From positions 124,001 to 188,000 of the forward strand of contig NZ_BSDI01000017.1 of the NCBI RefSeq assembly GCF_027923225.1: 64,000 nt of DNA. Reading direction: 5' to 3'. Shown here in pieces: positions 34,051 to 42,507 of the stretch (position 1 is the stretch's first letter; each line of letters starts with the position of its first letter). This DNA is from Phytohabitans aurantiacus. GTDB lineage: Bacteria > Actinomycetota > Actinomycetes > Mycobacteriales > Micromonosporaceae. Under the pieces are notes generated by a model, which saw nothing but the letters and a program-made list of their open reading frames with translations, ran no database searches and was not told the DNA's origin. The position numbers and the translations under genes are program-made.

Positions 34051-34169
34051 GGGGAGTGGGACACAGTGACAAACTCCTCTACTCGCGGCTTACCGGGCAC
34101 CCCGCCGGCGAGCGGCGGATGCCGGCCAGCAAGCCGCGGTGTGCGCGCCTGGTCAAATGGCGGGCGGGT

Positions 34170-35153
34170 CTACATGCCGATGGTTCCGTCGATTCGTTCG
34201 CGGAGGAGGTCGGCGTGCCCGTTGTGGCGGGCGTACTCCTCGATCATGTGAATGAGGACCCAACGCAGTGAGACGGTGCCGCGCCAGGTGTCGTGGCCTT
34301 CGACGTCCAGGTCGCGGGCTTTGGCGATGAACGTGTCGGCGAACGTGACCTCGTCGTGCCAGGCTCGGCGGGCTGCGGCGATGACGGTGGGGTCGGGTAC
34401 CGCGTCGTCGAAGTCGCCGTCCGGGTTGGTTTGGGACGAGAACCGCGGGGGCGCGTGTTGCCCTGCCAGGACCTGGCGGAACCAGCGGCGCTCCACGTCG
34501 GCGAGATGTCGGATGAGGCCGAGAAGCGACAGGGTTGATGGCGGCACTGTACGGCTGGCCAGGGCCTTCTCGACGTCGGAGCATTTCAGCGTGAGTGTGT
34601 TGCGCTGGGCTCGCAGCATGTCGTGCAGTAGCTGCCGTTCGTTGCCGTTGGCGGGTGTGGTGAAGCGGCGGTCGTCGACGGCGGGGAACAGCCCTGCCCT
34701 CCTACGCGTGCTGTACGGCTGTGCATTGACCGGCGCCTCGGCGGCGTAGAGCGGGAGTCGCTTCGTCAGAGCGGTAATCCGGTTACGCGGGCCGTACGCC
34801 GCGACGGCGACGTAGTCGATCTCGTCCGCGGGCGTTGCGGCGAGGGCGGCCATGTAGCCGTCGTAGGTCCGGGCCTGTCGGGCGACCTCGTTGAAGCCCA
34901 CAGTGATCAGGTCGCCGTTGGCGCGAGCGATGCGGTGCAGGTCGCGGAGTTGATCGGCGGTGGCGCTCAGGATGGGCACCGGATGGGGGTTCAGCCCCGC
35001 GTGCAGCTCGCCGGATCCGTCCTTGGCGTCGGCCGCTGCTGGATGGGGCAGCCGTCCGCCGAGGCTCAACGCCAGCACCGCTGCGGCGTTGGCCGCCGAT
35101 GCGGCCGGCAGGTCGGCACGCAGGACGATCACGAGTTTTGTTGTCAGGGTCAC
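34170..35153 (-). CDS. DUF2000-DinB/DUF664 fusion protein
   Basis: A 327-residue two-domain protein. Residues about 1-140 are DUF2000-like (TTKLVIVLRADLPAASAANAAAVLALSLGG, HPVPILSATADQLRDL, DYVAVAAYGPRNRI), a small alpha/beta domain of unknown role. After a linker, residues about 175-327 are a DinB four-helix bundle of the DUF664 type (SLLGLIRHLADVERRWFRQV and VLIHMIEEYARHNGHADLLRE), with His residues placed to bind a metal. DinB proteins often use mycothiol or other thiols in actinobacteria. The two domains are normally separate; one open frame joins them here. GTG 35153 is chosen because GGAG lies nine bases upstream; ATG 35231 would overlap the dehydrogenase gene. Confidence 0.8.
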   Translation of the reverse strand: MTLTTKLVIVLRADLPAASAANAAAVLALSLGGRLPHPAAADAKDGSGELHAGLNPHPVPILSATADQLRDLHRIARANGDLITVGFNEVARQARTYDGYMAALAATPADEIDYVAVAAYGPRNRITALTKRLPLYAAEAPVNAQPYSTRRRAGLFPAVDDRRFTTPANGNERQLLHDMLRAQRNTLTLKCSDVEKALASRTVPPSTLSLLGLIRHLADVERRWFRQVLAGQHAPPRFSSQTNPDGDFDDAVPDPTVIAAARRAWHDEVTFADTFIAKARDLDVEGHDTWRGTVSLRWVLIHMIEEYARHNGHADLLRERIDGTIGM

Positions 35154-35217
35154 GGGGCTGTACTCCAGAGCGGTCGGAGATTGATGGTGCGGCTGCGTCG
35201 GCGAGTGGTGGCTAAGG

Positions 35218-36276
35218 TCAACGGTGGCCATCCCGGATGCGTTGGCGGGCCCAGGAGCGGGCGGCGTCGGCCGGGGTCGAGCCGGTGGCGCGGGCGGTAT
35301 GCAGGATGTCGGTGAGGGTGCTAGCGATGCCGCGGAGCCGGACGGCGGCCTGGGCGGAGGTCTCATGGTGCAGCTCCACGGCGGTGGCGTGGATGATGCC
35401 GCCCGCGCTGACGACGACGTCCGGTGCCCAGAGGATGCCACGCTCGTGCAGCAGGTCGGCGGTGGCCGCGGCGTCGAGTTGATTGTTGGCTGGTCCGGCG
35501 ATCGCGGCGCAGCGCAGCGTCGGCACCGAGCGCGCCGTCAGCACGCCGCCGAGCGCCGCGGGAACGAGCACGTCTACATCGGCTGTCAGGCAGCCCTGCG
35601 GGCTGGCCCAGGCGGCACCGGCAGCGTCGGTGAGCGTACGTCGACCCTCGTCGATGTCACCGGCGATCAGGGTCGCGCCGGCGTCGGCGAGCATCCGTAG
35701 CACGTGGCCGCCGACGCGACCGAGGCCGAGTACGGCGAAGCTGCGTGCGGACAGGTCGGCCGAGCCGAATCGCTCAGCACACAGAGCGTGCAGCGCGGCG
35801 AGCACACCGACGGCGGTGTGCTCAGAGGAGTCGCCGCTGCCGCCGTGGTCCACCGGTCGGCAGAACGCATGCGGGGTCCGTTCGGCGATCGTGACCATAT
35901 CGGCCGGTCCGGTGCCCACGTCGGGACCGGTGGCGTAGGTGCCGGCCAGGCCGGCGATGACGTCGCCCACGTCGTGCAGCACAGCCCTGCGACCGGCCGC
36001 GTCGAGTGTCCTGCCCGGGGGTAGGGCGACGACGGTCTTGCCGCCACCATTGGGTAGTCCGGCCAGTGCGCACTTGTCGGACATAGCGGCGGAGAGCCGC
36101 AGCGCGTCGGTGAGCCCGTCCCGCCAGTGCGGGTAGTGCGCGAGCCGGCAACCACCGATGGCCTGCCCGAGCGCGGTGGAGTGCACCGCCACCACGATCG
36201 GCAGGCTGGACCGCGCGCCCCGCCTGACGACGACGTGTTCGTGCATAACCTCGGTGTCGATGTCGGTCGCGACCAC
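35218..36276 (-). CDS. Leucine/valine dehydrogenase
   Basis: A 352-residue NAD-dependent amino acid dehydrogenase. The catalytic lysines fit the leucine dehydrogenase numbering: K68 in AMSDKCALAG and K80 in LPNGGGKTVV. The second domain has the dinucleotide motif VLGLGRVGGHVL near 200 and SAGGIIHA near the end. It reversibly deaminates branched-chain amino acids to keto acids, feeding branched acyl-CoA supply in actinobacteria. It is divergent from an Lrp/AsnC regulator (36386), which probably controls it, as is common for such pairs. The DUF2000-DinB gene follows on the same strand. Confidence 0.93.
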   Translation of the reverse strand: MVATDIDTEVMHEHVVVRRGARSSLPIVVAVHSTALGQAIGGCRLAHYPHWRDGLTDALRLSAAMSDKCALAGLPNGGGKTVVALPPGRTLDAAGRRAVLHDVGDVIAGLAGTYATGPDVGTGPADMVTIAERTPHAFCRPVDHGGSGDSSEHTAVGVLAALHALCAERFGSADLSARSFAVLGLGRVGGHVLRMLADAGATLIAGDIDEGRRTLTDAAGAAWASPQGCLTADVDVLVPAALGGVLTARSVPTLRCAAIAGPANNQLDAAATADLLHERGILWAPDVVVSAGGIIHATAVELHHETSAQAAVRLRGIASTLTDILHTARATGSTPADAARSWARQRIRDGHR

Positions 36277-36385
36277 GATGGCTCCCTGTCTTGCGCTCGT
36301 CGAAACGACACCGACAGTAGTGAGATGGCCGGCGTAGGCCGGCGCTCAGCGAACGTTATTCGGAGGAGATGGCAAGATTTCGGTC

Positions 36386-36844
36386 GTGGACGAACTTGAT
36401 ACGGCGATCATCCAGCACCTGCAAACACATGCGCGACAGACCAACCGCGAATTGGCCCGCGCGGTCGGCATCGCACCGTCCACGTGCCTCGAGCGCGTGC
36501 GCTCCCTACGGGAGCGCGGCGTGATCACCGGATACCACGCCGAGATCAATCTCACCGCTCTGAACCGCGGGGTTCAGGCCCTGCTGCACGTACAGGTCCG
36601 GCCTTTGAGCCGCACGGTGATCGACGGCTTCAAGAAGTACACGATGGGGCTGCCCGAGGTGGTGTCGGTGTTCGTCGTGGCCGGTGGCGACGACTTCCTC
36701 GTTCACGTCGCGGTGCCCAGCGTGGACAGCCTGCACGCATTCCTCATGGACAAGTTCAGCGGACGCCGCGAAATTGTCGGATTCCGCAGCTCGGTCATCT
36801 ACCAACACGCCCGAAAGCAGGTCATCGAACCACTTGACTTGTGA
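36386..36844 (+). CDS. Lrp/AsnC-family regulator
   Basis: A 152-residue protein: N-terminal HTH (DELDTAIIQHLQTHARQTNRELARAVGIAPSTCLERVRSL, given here only as the span of residues 2-41) and C-terminal RAM/effector domain with alternating strands (VQALLHVQVRPLSR, VVSVFVVAGGDDFLVHVAV). Such proteins form octamers that sense amino acids. The gene is divergent from the leucine/valine dehydrogenase gene 109 bp away, so it probably regulates it. GTG 36386 is used; the GGAGGAG upstream is about 17 bases away, longer than usual. Confidence 0.92.
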   Translation: MDELDTAIIQHLQTHARQTNRELARAVGIAPSTCLERVRSLRERGVITGYHAEINLTALNRGVQALLHVQVRPLSRTVIDGFKKYTMGLPEVVSVFVVAGGDDFLVHVAVPSVDSLHAFLMDKFSGRREIVGFRSSVIYQHARKQVIEPLDL

Positions 36845-36870
36845 GGAAGCGAAGCGCGGGGCCGACCAGC

Positions 36871-37070
36871 CAGAATGTGCACGGCCCGCTGTGGGACCTG
36901 GCCGAGGACGCGGACTCCGCACGGCTGATCGAGACGACCCTGCGGTCCGGCAAGCCGGTCGCCCTGGTGTGTCATGCCCCCGGCGTCCTGCGCCACCGGT
37001 CAACGAGGACGGCACGCCGCTGGTGCGCGGCAAACGCGTCACCGGGTTCGCCAACTCTGTAACCAGCTGA
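36871..37070 (+). pseudogene. DJ-1/PfpI-family gene fragment
   Basis: The frame starting near 36871 reads HGPLWDLAEDADSARLIETT then RSGKPVALVCHAPGVLRH, the nucleophile elbow (ALVCHAPG with the catalytic Cys) of the DJ-1/PfpI/Hsp31 family. Near 36995 the match moves to another frame (VNEDGTPLVRGKRVTGFANS) and then stops. The N-terminal 85 or so residues and the C-terminus are absent. A broken remnant. Confidence 0.7.
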
Positions 37071-37097
37071 AGTGTGGGCCGGCTACAGCCGCGCTGT

Positions 37098-37733
37098 TCA
37101 CTGGGCTTCGGGGATGGCTCTGAGATCCCACACGCTGACCGGCGCCTGCGGACCAGTGAGCCGGTGCCAGGCGGGGTGCATCGGGACAGTGGCCGTCAGC
37201 ACGCGGCGGCGTGTCCTGCCTTCCACTTTATGAATCGGGAGGACGTCGGCAGCTGTGGTGCGTACGGTGGCCGCGGTGGTGTGTCTCAGAATGAGCCGTA
37301 GGGTGTCGAGACCGTCGGGCCCGCCACCCTCGTGCAGATGCCGTTGGTCGGGTTCGACGCCCTCCAGGATGGACGCTGGGCGCTGCGGTGGGTTGACGGC
37401 AAGCAGGTCGGCGTCGAATCGGGCGAGCTCGCGGAAGTCGAGTTGACGGGCCGTCAGCCGCGCAGGGGAAAGGTCTGCGATGGTGCGGGCCACGTTGGCG
37501 CGCGTGAGTTCCACCGCGGCGGGGTCGGCGTCGATCGCCAAGACGTGGTCGGCTCCTGCCCGCAGAGCGGCGATGGTGATGAGTCCAGCACCGCAGCCCG
37601 CATCGACGACCGTGCCGCCGACGCAGTCACCCATGGCGGCCGCGAGCAGAGCCGAGAACCGCGAAGGCGCGTGGACGCCTGGCGCGACGGGCAACGAAGC
37701 GCCGAGAACGAACCAGGAATGCCAGTCGCTCAT
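37098..37733 (-). CDS. Class I methyltransferase with NPP motif
   Basis: A 211-residue SAM-dependent methyltransferase. VVDAGCGAGLITIAALRAGA is motif I, LAIDADPAAVELTRANV the acidic loop, and LLAVNPPQRP motif IV. The N-P-P-X form of motif IV is that of N-methyltransferases such as PrmA/PrmC-like enzymes that modify proteins, and of some nucleic-acid amino methyltransferases; here Gln follows NPP instead of an aromatic residue. The ATG at 37733 overlaps the stop codon of the upstream GNAT gene (ATGA), so the two are co-translated and may modify the same kind of target. Confidence 0.87.
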   Translation of the reverse strand: MSDWHSWFVLGASLPVAPGVHAPSRFSALLAAAMGDCVGGTVVDAGCGAGLITIAALRAGADHVLAIDADPAAVELTRANVARTIADLSPARLTARQLDFRELARFDADLLAVNPPQRPASILEGVEPDQRHLHEGGGPDGLDTLRLILRHTTAATVRTTAADVLPIHKVEGRTRRRVLTATVPMHPAWHRLTGPQAPVSVWDLRAIPEAQ

Positions 37734-38341
37734 CGCTCCGCCAGCCGTCGCCGCAGGAGGGCGCGAACGCTCGGCCACTCCGGCGCGACGACCGAGAAGA
37801 TCGCGGAGTCGCGCAGTAGCCCGTCCTCACCCGGCGCCCACGATCGTGACCACCTGCGGAGCACACCCTCGAACGACGCGCCGGTCGCCGCGATGCTTGC
37901 CCGAGAGCGGGCGTTGCGGGCGTCGGTCTTGAGGTCGACCCGTTGGACGCGCCAGTTGTCGAAGGCGTTGGCGAACAGCAGCAGCTTGGCCTCGGTGTTG
38001 ACGCCGGTGCCCTGCGCCTCGGCGGCCAGCCAGGTGAAGCCAATCTCGATGGCGTACAGCTCGTCGGTGCCTGAGCGTCGTCGCGGATTCCAGTACGCTG
38101 TGGCGCCGACCGCTCGACCGGTTTCGATCGCGATCTGAGCGTACGGCGTCAGCAAACCGTCGGTGGCCCGTCGCAGTTGCGCATCGATGTACTCGGTGAC
38201 CTGCTCAGGAGTCGGCACCCAGGTCCAGCCGAAGCTTTCCCGGTCCCGTCCGACTGCGGCGGCGAGATCGCTAGTGTGCTCGTGGGTCAGGGGCTCGAGG
38301 CGAACGAGTGAGCCTTCGAGGACTGGTTTGGGCAGGACCAC
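37730..38341 (-). CDS. GNAT-family N-acetyltransferase (RimJ/RimL-like)
   Basis: A 203-residue acetyltransferase. VLEGSLVRLEPLTHEHTSDL is the typical RimJ/RimL start; YAIEIGFTWLAAEAQGTGVN gives the central strand and the acetyl-CoA pyrophosphate loop (Q-G-T-G), and NWRVQRVDLKTDARNARSR the C-terminal part. It transfers acetyl from acetyl-CoA to an amine, possibly a protein N-terminus. GTG 38341 has GGGAG six bases upstream; ATG 38377 or 38410 would add residues outside the family. First gene of a two-gene operon with the methyltransferase. Confidence 0.88.
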   Translation of the reverse strand: MVLPKPVLEGSLVRLEPLTHEHTSDLAAAVGRDRESFGWTWVPTPEQVTEYIDAQLRRATDGLLTPYAQIAIETGRAVGATAYWNPRRRSGTDELYAIEIGFTWLAAEAQGTGVNTEAKLLLFANAFDNWRVQRVDLKTDARNARSRASIAATGASFEGVLRRWSRSWAPGEDGLLRDSAIFSVVAPEWPSVRALLRRRLAER

Positions 38342-38639
38342 GCCGCGCTCCCGAGTCGTGTCTTGTCCGGCACCCATGCGCCGGACCTGGTCATCACCCG
38401 GAGCACCCACCCACGACCGAGGGGGTTGCCGGCCAGCAAGCCGGGGCTTAGCACTGGCACTCGTGACGCGATGGAGATTATCACCTCAGCAGCCGCCGGG
38501 TTCCTGAGCCAGTACGCACACAAGTAGTCGCGAGGGTGACCGCGACCACGCCCAAGGCTCCGACTGCACCAGGGGTCCTGGTGCGGAATCCCGTTCGCCA
38601 CCGCCGAGCGATACCGCCGCCCCGTGGTCGCGGATCTCG

Positions 38640-39475
38640 ATCCGGACCCCGGACTGCCTGCATCTGAACGTGTGGGCTCCCGAGCGGCCGACCGCCAACG
38701 CGCTTCCGGTGGCCGTGTACCTGCATGGCGGCGGATTCGAGCACCGCGCGAACACGCAGATCACCTCGAACGCCGCCGGCCTCGCCGCGTCGGGGCGCAC
38801 CTTCGGAGGCGACCCCGATGACGTCACCGTCTTCGGCCACAGCGCCGGCGCCTGCTGCGCCCTCGGGCTGCTCGGGGCATCCTTCGCGGACGGCCTGTAC
38901 CGGCGACTGGCCGGGTTCTCCGGCGCGCCATCGCGTCTCGTCCCGGCCTGGTGGGCCGAGGAACTCGCCTCGGCGTCGTCCTGGACGCCGAAGCACGGCC
39001 AGCGACGACATGGGCTGGTGAGTGACCAACGACCTCGACCCGTTCGCCCCGCACACCGTCGACCGCGTCACCGACGAAGTCGCGGGGTGGCGCACTCCCG
39101 CTCCCGTGCCAAGACGATCGTCGATGGCTTTGACGAGGGCGGCCGTACCCCCTGCCGAGGTCCGCGCCGCGCTCCTGACGGACTACATTTTTCACGCTCC
39201 CCCAGCCCGCGGCGCTCTAGCCAACGCCGCCGCAGGCGGCCACGCCCATCTCCTTGCGATCGGACCGGCCGCGGGCGCCCCCGCCGTGCACGGCACCGAG
39301 ATGCACGCCCTGGTCGGCCAGGAACAGCCGGGCCGCAGCCCCGAACAGGCCGGCCGTGACACGCGTATCCGCGACATCGTGCTCGACTTCGTCACCGGCG
39401 AGCAGACCCGCCTGTGGCCCGCTGTCACCGACCGGCCCACCTCGGGAAGTGCCGGCAACCTCCCCTACGAGCCCA
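38640..39475 (+). pseudogene. Decayed type B carboxylesterase gene
   Basis: The pieces occur in order: PDCLHLNVWAPERP and VYLHGGGFEHRAN (N-terminal lobe and oxyanion loop), GGDPDDVTVFGHSAGACC (nucleophile Ser), then in a different frame LTDYIFHAPPARGALANAAA and HGTEMHALVG (C-terminal catalytic His region). About 40 residues are missing between NAAGLAASG and FGGDPDD, and the large middle part is also gone, with a frame change near 39020. Internal deletions plus a frameshift make it non-functional. Confidence 0.7.
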
Positions 39476-39694
39476 TCAGCCGCGTTTGTGGGTGTGGTTC
39501 GCACCGACTCTGCTTGTACGTCCGTCGGGGGCTAAGCCCGTGGGAGTGGTTGTCGGGCTTCGGTGCTCCGAAGCGGCTGAGAGATTCGATGCGCAGCGAG
39601 CCGAAGACTTCGGCGTTCGTCTCCGCGACGGAGCCGATCAGCTTCGGGAGGTCCGGCTTGCGGATGCCAACTCCTGTGGCCGGAAGCGATGGAC

Positions 39695-39826
39695 TCAGCG
39701 CTCCGTGAGCTTGCGCGCGAGCATGTCGGCGCGATGCGCGACCGCAGTGGCGAGCTGCTCGATCCTCCCGTTTCCGTATGGATCGGTGGGCACGGCGGCG
39801 TCGAGGAGTCGAAGGCTCTCTTCCAC
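39695..39826 (-). CDS. 43-residue helical small protein, possibly a gene tail
   Basis: The frame reads VEESLRLLDAAVPTDPYGNG then RIEQLATAVAHRADMLARKL, TER, stop. Codon use fits the strand, and in-frame protein-like sequence (LSLIAVYVKD) extends a little upstream of GTG 39826 without a good start. It lies directly behind the 82-residue gene at 39868. Either a small gene or the C-terminus of a longer one that lost its beginning. Function unknown. Confidence 0.35.
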   Translation of the reverse strand: MEESLRLLDAAVPTDPYGNGRIEQLATAVAHRADMLARKLTER

Positions 39827-39867
39827 ATCTTTGACGTAGACGGCGATCAGCGAGAGTTGGGTCGGCC

Positions 39868-40116
39868 TCAGGTGGGCGGTCGAGGGGGCACGGTATCGGC
39901 CAGGAAAACCTCGACGGTGGCGCGCAACGAATGGGCGGCGTGGACGCGTTCGGCGAAGGAGGCGTGTGGGTCGTGGACGTCGGCGGCGTTGCGCTTGATC
40001 GTCGCGAGCGACAGTCGGACGGCAACGCGGGCGTCTCGGGCGCGTAGCCAGTTGAATCCGTAGCCAATCACCGGGGCGCCGGAGCTGAAGCCGATCACAC
40101 CGGAGATCAGGTTCAC
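39868..40116 (-). CDS. 82-residue hypothetical protein
   Basis: GTG 40116 opens MNLISGVIGFSSGAPVIGYG, a weakly hydrophobic N-terminus that may be a membrane segment, followed by a basic helix (RARDARVAVRLSLATIKRNA) and an amphipathic helix (FAERVHAAHSLRATVEVFLA). No known family. It may form a pair with the small frame at 39695. No clear ribosome site. Confidence 0.4.
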   Translation of the reverse strand: MNLISGVIGFSSGAPVIGYGFNWLRARDARVAVRLSLATIKRNAADVHDPHASFAERVHAAHSLRATVEVFLADTVPPRPPT

Positions 40117-40296
40117 CGAGATCGGATCAGCATCCAGTATGGATGGAACGCCGCGGATTCTCGGTCCGTAGGTCGCAGAGGCCGCGCGTGCACGACAGCG
40201 GCCCGCCGGCGAACCCCGCGCCCTCCGACAACCGGCCTGAACGTCGTTTTAACAGTCGTCTCAGGATCGCTCAGTATGAAGTAGGCATCGCCGTCC

Positions 40297-40404
40297 GACG
40301 CGGGTCTCGGCTTCGTCGGCATGGCCGAACGCGCCGCGCTTCACGGCGGCACGGTCAGCGCCGGCCCCGTACCGGATGGCCGCGACCCTGAAAGGCAGCC
40401 ATTC
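40297..40404 (+). pseudogene. C-terminal scrap of a histidine kinase gene
   Basis: The frame reads DAGLGFVGMAERAALHGGTV then SAGPVPDG, the G2-box end of a HATPase_c domain of a NarL-type kinase. Upstream DNA has no kinase sequence. It runs in frame, with no stop, into the response regulator at 40405, whose natural start is still recognisable. Confidence 0.65.
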
Positions 40405-41070
40405 ATGATCTCTGTACTCGTGGCGGACGCCCAGCCGCTGCAGCGCTTCGGCTTTCGCATGCTGCTGGAGAACACCCCCGACACCGAGATCGTCGGCGAG
40501 GCTGAGAACGGCGCCGAGGCCGTTCGTCGGATCACCGAGCTGCGTCCCGACGTGGTGCTGATGGACATCCGCATGCCGGGCGTCGACGGGATCGAGGTCA
40601 CCCGGCGCATCGTCGCTGCCGGTGGGCGTTCGCGGGTCCTGGTGCTGACGACGTTCGACGTGGACCGGTACGCGTTTGCCGCGCTGCGGGCCGGGGCGAG
40701 CGGTTTCCTGCTCAAGGACATCCGCCCGGAGGAGCTGCTCGCCGGCATCCGGGCCGTCGCCGCCGGGGATGCGGTGATCGCGCCGGCGCTGACTCGGCGG
40801 CTGCTCGACGCGTTCGCCGACCGGCTCGACGATGACCTCTGCGGGCCCGTGCGGGAGGATCCCCGGCTGGACTTCCTGACCGACCGCGAGCGCGAGGTCC
40901 TCATCGCCATCGGCCACGGCCTCACCAACGGTGAGATCGCGCAACGGTTCACGCTGTCGGAGTCGACGGTGAAGACCCACGTCGGGCGGGTCCTCGCCAA
41001 GATCGGCGCGCGGGATCGGATCCAGGCCGTCATCCTCGCTTACAACCTGAGACTCACCCGGCCGGTTTAG
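40405..41070 (+). CDS. NarL/FixJ-family response regulator, orphan
   Basis: A 221-residue regulator. The receiver starts MISVLVADAQPLQRFGFRML; the phosphoacceptor is D54 in VVLMDIRMPG, with Thr in LTTFD and Lys in FLLKD. The acidic pocket has Asp-Ala (ADAQ) where most family members have two acidic residues. The C-terminal LuxR-type HTH is complete (LTDREREVLIAIGHGLTNGE, STVKTHVGRVLAKI). Its cognate kinase survives only as a 36-codon scrap immediately upstream, so it may be an orphan signalled by another kinase or working without phosphorylation. ATG 40405 follows AAAGGCAG. A large hairpin follows the gene. Confidence 0.9.
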   Translation: MISVLVADAQPLQRFGFRMLLENTPDTEIVGEAENGAEAVRRITELRPDVVLMDIRMPGVDGIEVTRRIVAAGGRSRVLVLTTFDVDRYAFAALRAGASGFLLKDIRPEELLAGIRAVAAGDAVIAPALTRRLLDAFADRLDDDLCGPVREDPRLDFLTDREREVLIAIGHGLTNGEIAQRFTLSESTVKTHVGRVLAKIGARDRIQAVILAYNLRLTRPV

Positions 41071-41120
41071 CACTTCATCTCGCGGGTCCGTCGAGGGCGC
41101 GACCGCCCGTTCAGTGCGGA

Positions 41121-41175
41121 CGTGTGTGAGCTCAGAGCCGTTTTCGGCTCGTCGACCTCGGTGAGCTCACACACG
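41121..41175. terminator. Compound hairpin between convergent genes
   Basis: CGTGTGTGAGCTCA at 41121-41134 pairs with TGAGCTCACACACG at 41162-41175 (14 bp). Inside lies a second hairpin GAGCCG-TTTT-CGGCTC (41135-41150). It separates the response regulator from the monooxygenase-like gene. Confidence 0.8.
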
Positions 41176-41187
41176 TTCGACGCGTCC

Positions 41188-42393
41188 TCAGGACTTGCGG
41201 GGGGAGACTGTCATGATGCCAATGCACATCTCGTCGCTGGTGCCGTCGCCCCACACCACGTAGCGGGGCGGCAGCTTCTTCAGCTGCGGCAGCTGTTTGC
41301 GCAGCCCCGCGTCGTGCGTACACGTCACCCGCAGCGTGTCTCCCGGACCGATCTCCACCGGGGACGGCAGCTTCATCAGCCGCTGGTTGTCGAAGTCGAA
41401 CTGCGGCACGTCCAGCACGACCTTGGCGTTCGGCGTGCCCGGGTTGAGTTCGACCTTTATGGCCCGCCCGAGCATGTGCATGTGGCCGAAACCGGCGAAC
41501 AGCGTCATCGGCGCCTCCACCTCGTGGTCGCAGGTCTGGGTGTCACCGGGCTTCGGCGCGCCGCCCTGGTTGCATTCCTCCACCTGACGGTCCGCCATCT
41601 CGCCGACCTCCGGCCCGAACCGCTTCGTCACGTCCGCGATCGAGGTCGCCCGGTCACAGAGCGGACCCGACTCGTCGGCGGCGCAGGGCAGGTCGGTCGG
41701 CGCGTCGAGCGACCACGTCTCGAGTTCCCGGGTCTGCGGCGTGCCGTCGGTCAGCCGCAGCCGCACCGCCGAGCGGTCCGACCCGGCCGGCTTGCCGTCC
41801 GTCGCGAGCAGGTTGTAGTGGATCTGGAGGACGAGCAGGCTGCCCGGCTCCAGCTTGTAGCCGGCGTCCTGGGTAAGCAGCGTCTCCGTGGCGCCCGGCG
41901 CCCAGGTGTCCACCCACGCCGCGTCCCCCTCTTCGACCTCGGCGCCGGCCACGCCGGTCCCGCCGAAACACTGCCAGCCGAGACCAGGGGTCTTCGCGTT
42001 CTGCTTGCGCACCGCGGCAGCGCCGCCCGGCGGCACCGCGTACACGATGGCGTGGTGTGCGATGGCGACGTTCTCCGGTGCGAATTGGGTGCCGGTCAGG
42101 AACGCCGTCTTGGTCAGGCCCGGATCGATCATCTGGCATCGGTACTCGTCCGTGCCGCCCTCCGGCGGCGTGGGCGTGTAGGCCTCGGCCATCTTCACGT
42201 CCAGGAACCGCTCGCCGGCGCGCAGCGGCTGCGGTGGAGCCGACGACCCGCCCGAGTGCGCGCTGTGTGGGCCGGCCGCTGGGGGCGCCGCACTGTCGGC
42301 GTCCGACCCGCAGGCGGCGACAGCGGCGAACGCCGCCACCAGCGTCATGGCGCCCGCCGCGAACTTCCACCGTGGACAGTCAGGTTTCCTCAT
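41188..42393 (-). CDS. Lipoprotein related to copper type II ascorbate-dependent monooxygenases
   Basis: A 401-residue exported protein. The signal peptide ends in a lipobox (AAVAACGSD), so it is likely a lipoprotein facing outward. The body has the His/Met motifs of the PHM/dopamine-beta-hydroxylase fold: IAHHAIVYAV (CuH-like site), LQIHYN and GHMHMLGRAIKVEL (CuM-like site), and VWGDGTSDEMCIG with a conserved Met. Known enzymes hydroxylate substrates with two copper ions and O2; bacterial homologues are little studied. Paired cysteines suggest disulfides. The ATG is 115 bp downstream of the response-regulator gene at 42508 on the same strand; that system could control it (inference). Confidence 0.82.
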   Translation of the reverse strand: MRKPDCPRWKFAAGAMTLVAAFAAVAACGSDADSAAPPAAGPHSAHSGGSSAPPQPLRAGERFLDVKMAEAYTPTPPEGGTDEYRCQMIDPGLTKTAFLTGTQFAPENVAIAHHAIVYAVPPGGAAAVRKQNAKTPGLGWQCFGGTGVAGAEVEEGDAAWVDTWAPGATETLLTQDAGYKLEPGSLLVLQIHYNLLATDGKPAGSDRSAVRLRLTDGTPQTRELETWSLDAPTDLPCAADESGPLCDRATSIADVTKRFGPEVGEMADRQVEECNQGGAPKPGDTQTCDHEVEAPMTLFAGFGHMHMLGRAIKVELNPGTPNAKVVLDVPQFDFDNQRLMKLPSPVEIGPGDTLRVTCTHDAGLRKQLPQLKKLPPRYVVWGDGTSDEMCIGIMTVSPRKS

Positions 42394-42507
42394 AACTCGA
42401 ACGCTAGGCCCGATTCCGTCTTGTCTCGTCGTACCGCGGTCGTCATCGTCGGGACGGAGGCGGTACCGCGGTACTACAGAAGCCGCCGGCGGCGTACACG
42501 ACGAGGT

